From the NCBI GenBank assembly GCA_945902735.1, contig CAMDNF010000020.1:1-34245 (forward strand): DNA of 34,245 bases, given 5' to 3'. The translations under genes were made by a program, and so were the position numbers. Of the stretch, positions 26,626 to 34,245 are shown in pieces; within the stretch, counting starts at the first letter, position 1, and each line of letters starts with the position of its first letter. The notes beneath the pieces are model-generated. The model worked only from the letters and a program-made list of their open reading frames with translations. It made no database searches and was not told the DNA's origin. Origin of the DNA: SHWC01 sp945902735 (GTDB lineage Bacteria > Pseudomonadota > Alphaproteobacteria > UBA828).

Positions 26626-29600
26626 GCGCACCGACATCAAATCGATCCTGATCATCGGCGCCGGACCGATCGTGATCGGCCAGGCCTGCGAGTTCGATTA
26701 TTCGGGCACGCAAGCCTGCAAGGCGCTGCGCGCCGAAGGCTATCGCGTGATCTTGGTCAATTCGAATCCGGCCACGATCATGACCGATCCCGAATTCGCC
26801 GACGCGACCTATGTCGAGCCGATCACCCCTGAGATCGTCGAGCGCATCATCGCGCGCGAGAAGCCCGATGCATTGCTGCCCACCATGGGCGGGCAGACCG
26901 CGCTCAACACCGCGATGGCCTTGGCCGATTCGGGCGCGCTCGCGCGCCACGGCGTCAAACTCATCGGCGCCTCGCGCGATGCCATCGTGGTCGCCGAAGA
27001 CCGCCTGCTGTTCAAGGAAGCGATGACCGAGATTGGCCTCGAATCGCCCAAGAGCAAACTCGCCACCAATATGGACGAAGCGCGCGCGGCGCTCGACCAT
27101 GTCGGCCTGCCGGTGATCATTCGCCCGTCCTTCACGCTCGGCGGCTTGGGCGGGGGCATCGCCTATAACCGCGAGGAGTTCGATGCCATCGTACGCGGCG
27201 GGCTCGATGCCTCGCCGGTTCATTCGGTGCTGATCGAAGAATCGGTGCTGGGCTGGAAAGAATTCGAGATGGAGGTGGTGCGCGACCGCGCCGACAACGC
27301 CATCATCATCTGCTCGATCGAGAATATCGATCCGATGGGCATCCACACCGGCGATTCGATGACGGTCGCGCCCGCGCTAACGCTGACCGACAAAGAATAT
27401 CAGATCATGCGCAACGCCTCGCTCGCGGTGCTGCGCAAGGTCGGCGTCGAGACCGGCGGCTCGAACGTGCAATTCGCCATCGACCCCGCGACCGGGCGCA
27501 TGGTCGTCATCGAGATGAACCCGCGCGTCTCGCGCTCATCCGCTTTGGCCTCGAAGGCCACCGGATTTCCCATCGCCAAGGTCGCCGCCAAACTCGCCAT
27601 CGGCTACACGCTGGATGAAATCGCGAACGACATCACGGGCGTCACACCCGCCTCGTTCGAGCCGACCATCGATTATGTTGTCACCAAAATCCCGCGCTTC
27701 ACCTTCGAGAAATTTCCGGGCACCGACGCCTTGCTCACGACCTCGATGAAATCGGTCGGCGAAGCCATGGCGGTCGGCCGCACCTTCAAGGAATCGCTGC
27801 AAAAGGCGCTGCGCTCGATGGAGACCGGTCTGACCGGGCTCAACGCGCCCCAACTCAAGGGCTATGCCGAAGGCGGCGACGTCCAAATACTGAAGGAAGC
27901 GCTCGGCCAACCGAGGCCGGACCGCCTGTTGGTGATCGCCGAAGCGTTCCGCGCGGGCCTCGGTGTTGAGGAGATAGCGCGTCTTTGCCATTTCGATCCG
28001 TGGTTCCTGCGCCAAATCGCCGAATTGGTGGCAAGCGAGCAGCACCTCAAGGCCAATGGTCTGCCAACCGAGCGCGCGGGTCTCCTCGCCCTGAAGCAAC
28101 AAGGCTTCGGCGATGCGCGGCTCGCCGAATTGACCGGGCGAAGCGCCGCCGTGATCGCCGCCAAGCGCGCCGCGCTCAACGTCCATCCGGTGTTCAAGCG
28201 CATCGATACCTGCGCCGCCGAATTCGAATCCCGCACGCCCTATATGTATTCCTGCTACGAAACCGACACCAATGGCGCGGCCGAATGCGAGGCCGACCCA
28301 AGCGCGCGCCGCAAGGTGATTATTTTGGGCGGCGGGCCGAACCGGATCGGCCAGGGCATCGAGTTCGATTATTGCTGCGTGCACGCCTCCTATGCGCTAC
28401 GCGAGGCCGGCTTCGAAACCATCATGATCAATTGCAACCCCGAAACGGTGTCGACCGATTACGACACGTCGGATCGGCTCTATTTCGAACCGCTCACAAT
28501 CGAAACCGTGCTCGACATCGTGCGGGTTGAACAGAGTAAGGGTGAGCTGGTTGGCCTCAACATCCAATTCGGCGGCCAAACACCCTTGCGCCTCGCCAAC
28601 GCGCTCGAGGCCGCCGGCGTGCCCATTCTCGGCACACAGCCCGATGCGATCGACATCGCGGAGGACCGCGACCGCTTCCGCACACTGTTGAATCAACTTG
28701 GTCTCAAACAACCGAGGAACGCGACCAGCCGCTCGCTCGATGAAGCGCGCCGTTTGGCCGGCGAGATCGGCTATCCGGTCATGGTGCGGCCCTCTTATGT
28801 GCTGGGCGGGCGCGCCATGGAGATCATCCATGATCCCAAATCGCTCGATCGCTACATGATCGAGGCGGTCAAAGTTTCGGGCGATAACCCGGTTTTGATC
28901 GACAGCTTCCTACAAAATGCCGTCGAGGTCGATGTCGATGCGCTGGCGGATGGCACGAACGTTTTCATCGCGGGCGTGATGGAGCATATCGAGGAGGCCG
29001 GCATTCATTCCGGCGATTCGGCTTGCTCGCTGCCACCCTATTCGCTCGATCCGGCGATGATCGCGCGCATCAAGGAGCAGACCACGGCGCTCGCGCGCGC
29101 GCTCAAGGTCAAGGGCCTGATGAACGTGCAATTCGCGATCAAGGACGATGATCTCTACGTGCTTGAGGTCAACCCGCGCGCGAGCCGCACGGTCCCCTTC
29201 GTCGCGAAATGCATCGGCCGGCCGATCGCCAAAATCGGGGCGCGCCTGATGACGGGTGAGCCGCTCGCTGTGTTCAATCTGAGCGAAAAACCGCTCGGCC
29301 ATATCGCGGTCAAGGAAGCGGTGTTCCCCTTCGCGCGCTTCCCCGGCGTCGATTTGATCCTCGGGCCCGAGATGAAATCGACCGGCGAGGTCATGGGTAT
29401 CGATCGCGATTTCGGCCGCGCCTTCGCCAAGGCGCAGCTTGGCGCGGGCAATGCCCTGCCGCTTGCCGGCACGGTTTTCCTTTCGGTGCGCGATGCCGAC
29501 AAGCCCCCGATCGTTTCGATCGCGCGCGCTTTGATCGAACACGGCTTTGGCGTGATCGCGACCGGCGGCACGGCGGCGGTGATCGAAGCCGCCGGGCTTG

Positions 29601-29863
29601 AGGTCAAGCGCGTCAACAAGGTGCGCGAGGGCCGGCCGCACATTGTCGATGCCATCAAGAATGGCGAAATCCAGCTCGTGGTCAACACCACCGAGGGCGC
29701 CCATTCGGCGGCCGATTCCTTCGCCCTTCGCCGCGCCGCGCTTGAACATAAGGTGCCGTATTTCACCACGCTCTCGGCCAGCCGCGCCATGGTCCAGGCC
29801 ATCCGCGCCCTCAAGGCCGGCAGCCTTGATGTTGCCTCCTTACAATCCTATTCTTCGGCCTAG
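26618..29863 (+). CDS. carB: CarB, carbamoyl-phosphate synthase large subunit
   Basis: Makes carbamoyl phosphate from bicarbonate, ammonia and two ATP. The 1081 residues are the usual length and consist of two homologous ATP-grasp halves. The first begins KSILIIGAGPIVIGQACEFD with LVNSNPATIMTDPEFAD and RPSFTLGGLGGGIAYN; the second begins KVIILGGGPNRIGQGIEFDY with NCNPETVSTDYDTSDRLYFE and RPSYVLGGRAMEI. The C-terminal allosteric MGS-like domain (from about 945) has VFLSVRDADKP and GFGVIATGGTAAVIEAAG. The ATG lies 8 bases before the carA stop, so the subunits are translated together. Both catalytic halves look intact. Confidence 0.98.
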   Translation: MPKRTDIKSILIIGAGPIVIGQACEFDYSGTQACKALRAEGYRVILVNSNPATIMTDPEFADATYVEPITPEIVERIIAREKPDALLPTMGGQTALNTAMALADSGALARHGVKLIGASRDAIVVAEDRLLFKEAMTEIGLESPKSKLATNMDEARAALDHVGLPVIIRPSFTLGGLGGGIAYNREEFDAIVRGGLDASPVHSVLIEESVLGWKEFEMEVVRDRADNAIIICSIENIDPMGIHTGDSMTVAPALTLTDKEYQIMRNASLAVLRKVGVETGGSNVQFAIDPATGRMVVIEMNPRVSRSSALASKATGFPIAKVAAKLAIGYTLDEIANDITGVTPASFEPTIDYVVTKIPRFTFEKFPGTDALLTTSMKSVGEAMAVGRTFKESLQKALRSMETGLTGLNAPQLKGYAEGGDVQILKEALGQPRPDRLLVIAEAFRAGLGVEEIARLCHFDPWFLRQIAELVASEQHLKANGLPTERAGLLALKQQGFGDARLAELTGRSAAVIAAKRAALNVHPVFKRIDTCAAEFESRTPYMYSCYETDTNGAAECEADPSARRKVIILGGGPNRIGQGIEFDYCCVHASYALREAGFETIMINCNPETVSTDYDTSDRLYFEPLTIETVLDIVRVEQSKGELVGLNIQFGGQTPLRLANALEAAGVPILGTQPDAIDIAEDRDRFRTLLNQLGLKQPRNATSRSLDEARRLAGEIGYPVMVRPSYVLGGRAMEIIHDPKSLDRYMIEAVKVSGDNPVLIDSFLQNAVEVDVDALADGTNVFIAGVMEHIEEAGIHSGDSACSLPPYSLDPAMIARIKEQTTALARALKVKGLMNVQFAIKDDDLYVLEVNPRASRTVPFVAKCIGRPIAKIGARLMTGEPLAVFNLSEKPLGHIAVKEAVFPFARFPGVDLILGPEMKSTGEVMGIDRDFGRAFAKAQLGAGNALPLAGTVFLSVRDADKPPIVSIARALIEHGFGVIATGGTAAVIEAAGLEVKRVNKVREGRPHIVDAIKNGEIQLVVNTTEGAHSAADSFALRRAALEHKVPYFTTLSASRAMVQAIRALKAGSLDVASLQSYSSA

Positions 29864-29991
29864 TATCAGTACCCCGTCTGGGTCCGTCCGATCCATCCGA
29901 TAGGCCAAGCGCAAGCGCCGGGCGAGCTCGGCGGTCGGCTGGTATTGGGTTACGCATTGCGACGGGGATTGGTTGGCTAAGGAAGCGCGCG

Positions 29992-30465
29992 ATGGAAAAA
30001 CACCCCATGACACCGCAGGGCTATGACCGCCTGCGCGACGAGCTCAGGCGACTGAAGCATGACGACCGCCCGCGCGTCATCGTGGCGATCGCGACCGCGC
30101 GCGAGCATGGCGATATTTCGGAGAACGCGGAATATCACGCGGCCAAGGACCAGCAGGGAATGATCGAGGCGCGCATCAAGGAACTTGAAGCGAAAATCAG
30201 CCGCGCCGAAGTGATCGACCCGAAGCTTGTGTCGAGCGATCGGATTCAGTTCGGCGCCGAAGTCACCGTGATCGACGAGGAAACCGAAAAATCCGCCACC
30301 TATCGGATTGTCGGCGCCGATGAAGGCGATATTCAGAGCGGCTTTTTGTCGTACACCGCGCCGCTTGCGCGGGCCTTGTTGGGCAAGACCGTCGGCCAAT
30401 CGGTCGAAATCAACACGCCCAGCGGCGTGCGCAGCTACGAAATCACCAAGGTCCGTTACGGCTGA
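29992..30465 (+). CDS. greA: GreA, transcript cleavage factor
   Basis: Inserts its coiled-coil tip into the RNA polymerase secondary channel and stimulates cleavage of backtracked transcripts. The 157 residues match the family length. The N-terminal coiled coil carries the tip motif with the acidic pair in AREHGDISENAEYHAAKDQQG, and the C-terminal FKBP-like domain has YRIVGADEGD and SYTAPLARALLGKTVG. The start at 29992 (MEKHPMTPQGYDRL) matches the usual MxxxPMT N-terminus and has AAGGA upstream; the ATG at 30007 is less likely. It lies 128 bases after carB with no convincing promoter in the gap, so it may share the car transcript. Confidence 0.96.
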   Translation: MEKHPMTPQGYDRLRDELRRLKHDDRPRVIVAIATAREHGDISENAEYHAAKDQQGMIEARIKELEAKISRAEVIDPKLVSSDRIQFGAEVTVIDEETEKSATYRIVGADEGDIQSGFLSYTAPLARALLGKTVGQSVEINTPSGVRSYEITKVRYG

Positions 30466-30546
30466 GCGCCGGCGAGGAACGGCGTTTGGTTCGCCAGCAC
30501 GCCGAAATCCTTGAGGCCCGCGCGCTGACAATCGGGAGACCCTGAC

Positions 30547-30846
30547 ATGATCGTCGTTGCCGGTGAAATCGTTCTCGCGGCCGAAAGCGCCGAGGCCGCG
30601 CGCGCGGCCGCCATCGAAATGGGCCGCGCCACGCGGAAGGAAAAAGGCTGCGTGACCTATCGTTTTTATGAGGATCTTGAGACGCGCGGGCACTTCCATG
30701 TTTTCGAAATCTGGGAAACCGCGGACGCGCTGAAAGCGCATTTCGACATGCCGCACATGAAAACCTTCCGTGCGACGCTCGCCACCCTCAAATTCATCTC
30801 GCGCGACATCACGCGTTACGAGATCGCGAAGACCGAGAAGCTTTAG
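30547..30846 (+). CDS. ABM-domain protein (antibiotic biosynthesis monooxygenase / YgiN-like)
   Basis: Small 99-residue protein with a single ABM (dimeric alpha/beta barrel) fold. Visible signs are MIVVAGEIVLAAESAEAARAA, the central RKEKGCVTYRFYEDLETRGHFHVFEIWE and ALKAHFDMPHMKTF, whose histidines lie where this family often binds substrate. Relatives include quinol monooxygenases (YgiN) and other small-molecule enzymes, but the substrate cannot be read from the sequence. A GGGAGA ribosome-binding site precedes the ATG. It follows greA after 81 bases and ends beside the repeat cluster, so its operon membership is uncertain. Confidence 0.8.
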   Translation: MIVVAGEIVLAAESAEAARAAAIEMGRATRKEKGCVTYRFYEDLETRGHFHVFEIWETADALKAHFDMPHMKTFRATLATLKFISRDITRYEIAKTEKL

Positions 30847-31140
30847 CGACGACCCCGCCTCTCCCCGTTCGTCATGGCCCGCGCAGTCGGGTGGCGTAAG
30901 ACATGGCGCGCATAAGGACGCCGAATTGATGGCGCCGACGCGGTCATTATTTTTCTCGTCATTGCCGGGCTTGACCCGGCAATCCAGGGCCACAACACCG
31001 CCGTTTCCTATGGAAGCCTGGATGCGCGGGTCAAGCCCGCGCATGACGATTTGGGTAGATGCTAAGCCCGCGCAAATTAAACCGAGCAACCCCGTCAAGC
31101 CAGGCTATGACGAAGAAGAGAATAGTGACGCTTGGCGTAC
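30847..31140 (+). other. 294-base intergenic stretch with a cluster of palindromic repeats
   Basis: Between the ABM gene and the convergent acuI gene I see no coding signal. Besides the 94-bp element at 30956-31049 there are degenerate relatives: TCGTCATGGCCCGCGC starting at 30869, CATTATTTTTCTCGTC leading into the main element, and a half copy at about 31091-31113 ending in GGCTATGACGA. The cluster looks like accumulated copies of one palindromic repeat, and may end transcription from both sides. Confidence 0.6.
30956..31049. repeat. 94-bp palindromic (REP/BIME-like) element with cloverleaf pairing
   Basis: The unit is bounded by TCGTCAT (30956-30962) and ATGACGA (31043-31049). Inside, ATTGCCGGG (30961-30969) pairs with CCCGGCAAT (30975-30983) around CTTGA; ATCCAGG (30982-30988) pairs with CCTGGAT (31017-31023); and ATGCGCGGG (31022-31030) pairs with CCCGCGCAT (31036-31044) around TCAAG. 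The two loops are reverse complements of each other. All stems are perfect, with one or two bases shared between neighbouring stems. It can fold as one long hairpin or as a four-armed junction. Such elements are common in alphaproteobacterial spacers. Confidence 0.8.
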
Positions 31141-32136
31141 TCACGCATTCACATCGACCACCACGCGGCCTTTCACCTCGCCCTTCAAAATGCGCGCGCC
31201 ATAATCGGGCAGCGCGGCGAGCGGAATGGTCTCGCTCAAGCCATCGAGCGTCGCGCCCGGCAATTCGTGCGCGAGGCGCTCCCACGCTTTGACGCGCGGC
31301 TCATGCGGGCACATCACCGAATCGATGCCGATCAAGCTCGCGCCCCGCAAGATGAACGGCAACACGGTGGTGTTGAGCGCGGTGCCACCGGCCAACCCGC
31401 AGGCCGCGACCGCGCCGCCATAGCGCGTCTCGGCGATGACATGGGCCAACATATCGCCGCCTACCGTATCGATCGCACCGGCCCAACGTTCTTTCAGCAT
31501 CGGTTTATCGGGCTTCGCCCCCATCTCCGCGCGCGGAATGATGTGCGTGGCACCCAGGCCCTTCAGGAATCCATCGAGCGCCGGCCGCCCCGTGACCGCA
31601 TGAACCTCATAGCCGCGCTTCGCGAGAAGCGCGACCGCGGTGCTGCCAACGCCGCCGGCAGCACCAGTCACCACGAACGGCCCGGCGCCGGGTGGCACGC
31701 CCGCGCGCTCCAGCGCGAGCACGCAAAGCATCGCGGTGAAGCCGGCCGTGCCGATCGCCATCGCGTGTTTCGCGCTCAGGCTCCTCGGCAGATGCACCAA
31801 CCACTCGGCCTTGAGGCGGGTCCTTTGCGCGAAGCCGCCCGAATGTCGCTCGCCAACGCCCCAGCCCGTCAGCACAACCCGATCGCCCGCGATGAAACGC
31901 GGATCGTCCGAGGCTTCCACCACGCCGGCGAAATCGATCCCCGGCACCATCGGGAAGCTGCGCAAGATCGGCGCGCGCCCGGTCAGCGCGAGGCCATCCT
32001 TGTAATTGAGACTCGAATAGCCGATCAGCACCGTCACATTGCCGGGTGGTAAATCGGCGTCGCTCAGCGTCTTGATATTTGTGGTGGTTTTGCCGTCAGC
32101 CTGATCGGCGACAAGCGCACGATAACCCTCTGCCAT
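31141..32136 (-). CDS. acuI: AcuI/YhdH-type MDR-family NADPH reductase (acrylyl-CoA reductase-like)
   Basis: Medium-chain dehydrogenase/reductase without structural zinc. The 331 residues match AcuI/YhdH, which reduce acryloyl-CoA to propionyl-CoA with NADPH. Visible features are VLIGYSSLNYKDGLALTGRA and PMVPGIDFAGVV in the GroES-like domain, GWGVGERHSGGFAQ, AMAIGTAGFTAMLC, and the nucleotide-binding VVTGAAGGVGSTAVALLAKRGYEV; a later DTVGG and YGGAVAACGLAGG complete the Rossmann part. The family is clear; the substrate is an inference from similarity. It is convergent with the ABM gene across the repeat cluster, and AGGG precedes the ATG. Confidence 0.85.
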   Translation of the reverse strand: MAEGYRALVADQADGKTTTNIKTLSDADLPPGNVTVLIGYSSLNYKDGLALTGRAPILRSFPMVPGIDFAGVVEASDDPRFIAGDRVVLTGWGVGERHSGGFAQRTRLKAEWLVHLPRSLSAKHAMAIGTAGFTAMLCVLALERAGVPPGAGPFVVTGAAGGVGSTAVALLAKRGYEVHAVTGRPALDGFLKGLGATHIIPRAEMGAKPDKPMLKERWAGAIDTVGGDMLAHVIAETRYGGAVAACGLAGGTALNTTVLPFILRGASLIGIDSVMCPHEPRVKAWERLAHELPGATLDGLSETIPLAALPDYGARILKGEVKGRVVVDVNA

Positions 32137-32182
32137 AACCCTTGCTCCCTGATTTGGGCGCTAGGGTGGCCGGACGCAGCGG

Positions 32183-33730
32183 TCAGAGCAAGCCAGAAGC
32201 GATCGCGTCCCGAATGCGCGCCACCACGCCAACCCAATCGCCCGGTTGCGTTTGCCGGTAGAGCCTCATGGTCGGGTACCAGGGGCTATCGGCGCGGTGC
32301 AGCATTTGGCGCCAATCGGGTACAAAGGCGATCATGGTCCAAACCGGCTTGCCGAGTGCGCCAGCCAAATGCGCGACCGCGCTATCGATCGTGATCACCA
32401 GATCGAGCTGGCTGATGGCATAGGCCGTATCGGCCATGTCGTCGAGAAGCGGGCCAAGATCGATCGCGCCCGGCAGGTCGACCACCTGTTCGGCATAGGG
32501 GCTGCCCTTTTGCAGGCTATAGAGCTGAGCCACGCCGGGCACCGCGAGCGGCTTTAGATCGCCCGCGCGACAGCTTCGCGTCGCGTCGGCCTGATGCCCC
32601 GGATTCCCGCCCCAGACGACGCCAATGCGCTTGGCCGTGGCCCGACCGGCGAACACCGCTGCAAGCGCGTTCTTTCCCGTGCCCGGCGGCGCGAGATAGG
32701 GCACCGACGCCAGTATATTTTCGAGCGTCGCACCAAAGAGAGCGGGCAGACTCATCAGCGGAATGTGGCAATCGAACGCCGGCAGGGGGTCGCCCTGTTT
32801 GATCACCTGCGCGGGGCCCTTCATGGCGCCAAGCAAACGCATCAAAGGCGGCTGAACTTCGAGGATGACGCGTCCCCCTTGCGCCACCACCATAGGCACA
32901 TACCGCACGAATTGAATGCTATCGCCGAGGCCTTGCTCGGCATGGAGCAGAATGGTGCGTCCTTCGAGCGGCTTGCCGTCCCACAGTGGCGCGCTGAATT
33001 GGCGCGGCCGCATGTCGGTGGCCCGCCAGCGCCATTCATATTCGGGCCAGCCGCGCTTAAAATCGCCGCCGAGCAAGAGCGCCATCGCGCGATTCCAATG
33101 CGCGGTCGGATTGCCAGGCTCATGTGCGATGACGCGGTCGAAGCACACAACCGCCTCGTCGACGCGCCCCTGATCGCGGTGAATCAATCCTAGATTGATC
33201 CGCGCTCTGCCATGATCGGGCGCGCGCGCCAACACCGCATGGAAATTTCTCGCGGCGCCATCAAGATCGCCCGCCGCATAGCGGCAATTGCCGAGATTAT
33301 AGATCAGCTCGACATTCTCTGGTGCACGCGCAAGCGCGCTCTCAAGTGTTTGGATGGCCTCGTCGAGCCGACCTAAATCTTTCAACGCGAGCGCGCGATT
33401 GCCGAGCGGTTCGATCGCATCGGGGGCAAACGCCGCGGCGCGTTCATAGGCGTCGAGCGCGGACAAAGCGTCGCCTTTGGTGCGCGCCAAATTGCCAAGC
33501 GCCAGATGCGTGGCCGCGAGATCGGGTTTGAGTGCGAGCGCAAGGGCCAAAAGTTCGGCCGCTTCAGCCACGCGTCCTTGGCCCCGCAACGCCTCGGCCA
33601 ACGCAACCGCGAGATCGGGGCGCGAGGGCTCGCGTTCGAGCGCACTGCCGAGCGCCGCGATCCGGGCAATGATCGCTGCGTCGCCGCTGTCGCCAGCAGC
33701 CAATGGGGGCATCTTCAAGGTAGCGTTCAT
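32183..33730 (-). CDS. TPR protein with a glycosyltransferase-like C-terminal domain
   Basis: The 515-residue product has about six TPR units in residues 40-250 (for example PDLAATHLALGNLARTKGDALSAL and AIEPLGNRALALKDLGRLDEAI) and then a C-terminal domain (about 270-510) of the kind annotated as GT9/heptosyltransferase-like: HAEQGLGDSIQFVRYVPMV, KRIGVVWGGNPGHQAD, and DLVITIDSAVAHLAGALGKPVW. Acceptor and sugar are unknown; such proteins are common in alphaproteobacteria. The ATG at 33730 (MNATLKMPPL) was chosen because the longer open frame to 34009 would overlap the divergent gene at 33891 and adds unstructured sequence. No strong ribosome-binding site is visible. It is 46 bases upstream of acuI on the same strand. 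Confidence 0.75.
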   Translation of the reverse strand: MNATLKMPPLAAGDSGDAAIIARIAALGSALEREPSRPDLAVALAEALRGQGRVAEAAELLALALALKPDLAATHLALGNLARTKGDALSALDAYERAAAFAPDAIEPLGNRALALKDLGRLDEAIQTLESALARAPENVELIYNLGNCRYAAGDLDGAARNFHAVLARAPDHGRARINLGLIHRDQGRVDEAVVCFDRVIAHEPGNPTAHWNRAMALLLGGDFKRGWPEYEWRWRATDMRPRQFSAPLWDGKPLEGRTILLHAEQGLGDSIQFVRYVPMVVAQGGRVILEVQPPLMRLLGAMKGPAQVIKQGDPLPAFDCHIPLMSLPALFGATLENILASVPYLAPPGTGKNALAAVFAGRATAKRIGVVWGGNPGHQADATRSCRAGDLKPLAVPGVAQLYSLQKGSPYAEQVVDLPGAIDLGPLLDDMADTAYAISQLDLVITIDSAVAHLAGALGKPVWTMIAFVPDWRQMLHRADSPWYPTMRLYRQTQPGDWVGVVARIRDAIASGLL

Positions 33731-33890
33731 GATAATGGCGTGAGTCTGCCGCGCGGGTATTAACGAAATATGTGGGACAACCAGCCCCACAGCCCCGCGC
33801 GGGTGCTCGTTGACGCCGGGAATCACGGGCCGGATACTGCCTATCATTGGCGATTCGCCGCTGAATTTCGGCCCTTTTGGAGCGCACGGG

Positions 33891-34193
33891 ATGAAGGCCT
33901 CGGACCTGTTCGTGAAATGCCTCGAGGCCGAAGGCGTCAGCCATATTTTCGGTATTCCGGGCGAGGAAAATGCCGATGTCATGATCTCGCTGATGGCGAG
34001 CTCGATCAAATTCGTGCTGTGCCGTCACGAGCAGGCGGCCGCCTTCATGGCCGATGCCTATGGCCGACTCACCGGCAGAGCCGGGGTCTGCCTCGGCACG
34101 CTCGGCCCTGGCGCGACCAATCTGGTGACCGGTGTGGCCGACGCCAATTGTACGCCGTCAGCGCCTATGAGACAGAATTGGGGTATTGATTAG
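33891..34193 (+). pseudogene. 5' fragment of an acetolactate-synthase-like ThDP enzyme
   Basis: The first ~86 residues are the N-terminal pyrimidine-binding domain of an acetolactate-synthase-type thiamine diphosphate enzyme: MKASDLFVKCLEAEGVSHIFGIPGEENADV, the catalytic glutamate in CRHEQAAAFMADAYGR (E47), and CLGTLGPGATNLVTGVADAN. Full-length relatives have over 500 residues, continuing with a D-R-A-P motif straight after this point. Here the frame instead runs into CTPSAPMRQNWGID and stops at 34193. The break coincides with a drop in G+C, so the gene is cut by inserted DNA or by an assembly joint. GGAG lies about 12 bases before the ATG. Its substrate class cannot be settled from the fragment. 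Confidence 0.8.
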
Positions 34194-34205
34194 AGGAGGG
34201 TTTTG

Positions 34206-34239
34206 GTCTCATCGCAGTGACGAAGGAACGAAGATGAGA
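34206..34239 (+). promoter_or_regulatory. hairpin covering the start codon of the edge gene
   Basis: TCTCATC (34207-34213) is the perfect complement of GATGAGA (34233-34239), which contains the ATG of the edge gene; the ribosome-binding site lies in the 19-base loop. GTCTCAT (34206-34212) is also the perfect complement of ATGAGAC (34167-34173), so the same arm can pair in two exclusive ways. Confidence 0.4.
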
Positions 34240-34245
34240 GCAAAA
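34234..34245 (+). CDS. start of an unknown gene at the window edge
   Basis: ATG AGA GCA AAA (Met-Arg-Ala-Lys) runs to the last base. AAGGA at 34223-34227 lies 6 bases upstream, ideal for a start. With only four codons, the product cannot be named; a transposase is possible given the context. Confidence 0.35.

Larger units (their letters stand above)
34147..34245 (+). mobile_element. possible left end of an inserted element (or assembly joint)
   Basis: From about 34147 the sequence no longer continues the ThDP enzyme and becomes visibly less G+C-rich. It contains AGAGGAGGG (34192-34200), a ribosome-binding site AAGGAACGAAG and an ATG at 34234, the layout of an insertion-sequence end with its transposase start. 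The foreign part may begin with TG (34149 or 34168), as in several IS families, but that is not diagnostic. No transposase residues are visible, so the type is unknown. Confidence 0.4.

Noticed and set aside
28910..29749. 279-codon open frame on - opposite carB (with others at 27536-28384 and 26507-27346)
   Set aside because: Shadows of carB; no domain is recognisable and there is no ribosome-binding site.
29864..29991. promoter for greA in the carB-greA gap
   Set aside because: I could not find a -35/-10 pair of acceptable sequence and spacing; co-transcription with carAB is as likely.
30956..31049. tRNA gene suggested by the cloverleaf-like pairing
   Set aside because: No T-loop TTCGA-type sequence, no anticodon arm of correct size, and the stems are REP-like; it is a repeat, not a tRNA.
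31132..32052. 306-codon open frame on + opposite acuI
   Set aside because: The - strand protein has clear MDR motifs; the + product is Arg/His-rich without domains.

Overview
The window is G+C-rich, densely packed chromosomal DNA from a Gram-negative bacterium, very probably an alphaproteobacterium. The evidence is gene order and protein type: a dcw (division and cell wall) cluster running murF-mraY-murD-ftsW-murG-murC-murB-ddl-ftsQ-ftsA-ftsZ-lpxC, followed by bamD-recN-ligA; a yqeY-dnaG-rpoD block divergent from carA-carB; a FtsZ with a long Ala/Pro-rich linker; and palindromic intergenic repeats of a style common in alphaproteobacteria. LpxC and BamD imply an LPS-bearing outer membrane. I cannot name a genus.

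Layout. (1) 1-11400: peptidoglycan precursor synthesis and septation genes, all on +. Six consecutive junctions from mraY to ddl are 4-base ATGA overlaps, and murF/mraY and ddl/ftsQ also overlap, so this behaves as one translationally coupled operon. MraY, MurG, MurC, MurD, MurF, MurB and Ddl make lipid II; FtsW polymerises it at the septum; FtsQ, FtsA and FtsZ form the divisome. (2) 11401-14335: ftsZ with its own candidate promoter, then a hairpin-rich spacer and lpxC (lipid A). (3) 14336-19100: bamD, recN and ligA (outer-membrane assembly and DNA repair/ligation). (4) 19099-20392: a repeat element between convergent genes, then an AzlCD amino-acid exporter on -. (5) 20470-25232 on -: yqeY, dnaG, rpoD (the macromolecular-synthesis block), with a near-consensus promoter just upstream of rpoD. 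(6) 25233-30846 on +: carA-carB, greA and a small ABM-domain protein. (7) 30847-33730: a repeat cluster with a 94-bp cloverleaf-shaped palindrome, then an AcuI/YhdH-type reductase and a TPR-glycosyltransferase-like protein, both on -. (8) 33891-34245: the first ~86 codons of an acetolactate-synthase-like thiamine-diphosphate enzyme, which then breaks into less G+C-rich sequence carrying a new ribosome-binding site and start codon at the very edge. It looks like an insertion boundary or an assembly junction.

Most of the window is ordinary core genome. I did not see a convincing undescribed multi-gene system. The points most worth checking are non-coding: the two repeat elements that share one architecture (19099-19304 and 30956-31049), the in-frame 21-bp repeats that give ligA three start codons, the 10-bp perfect inverted repeat ahead of lpxC, and the competing hairpins at the broken right edge. 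No tRNA, rRNA or CRISPR array was seen.
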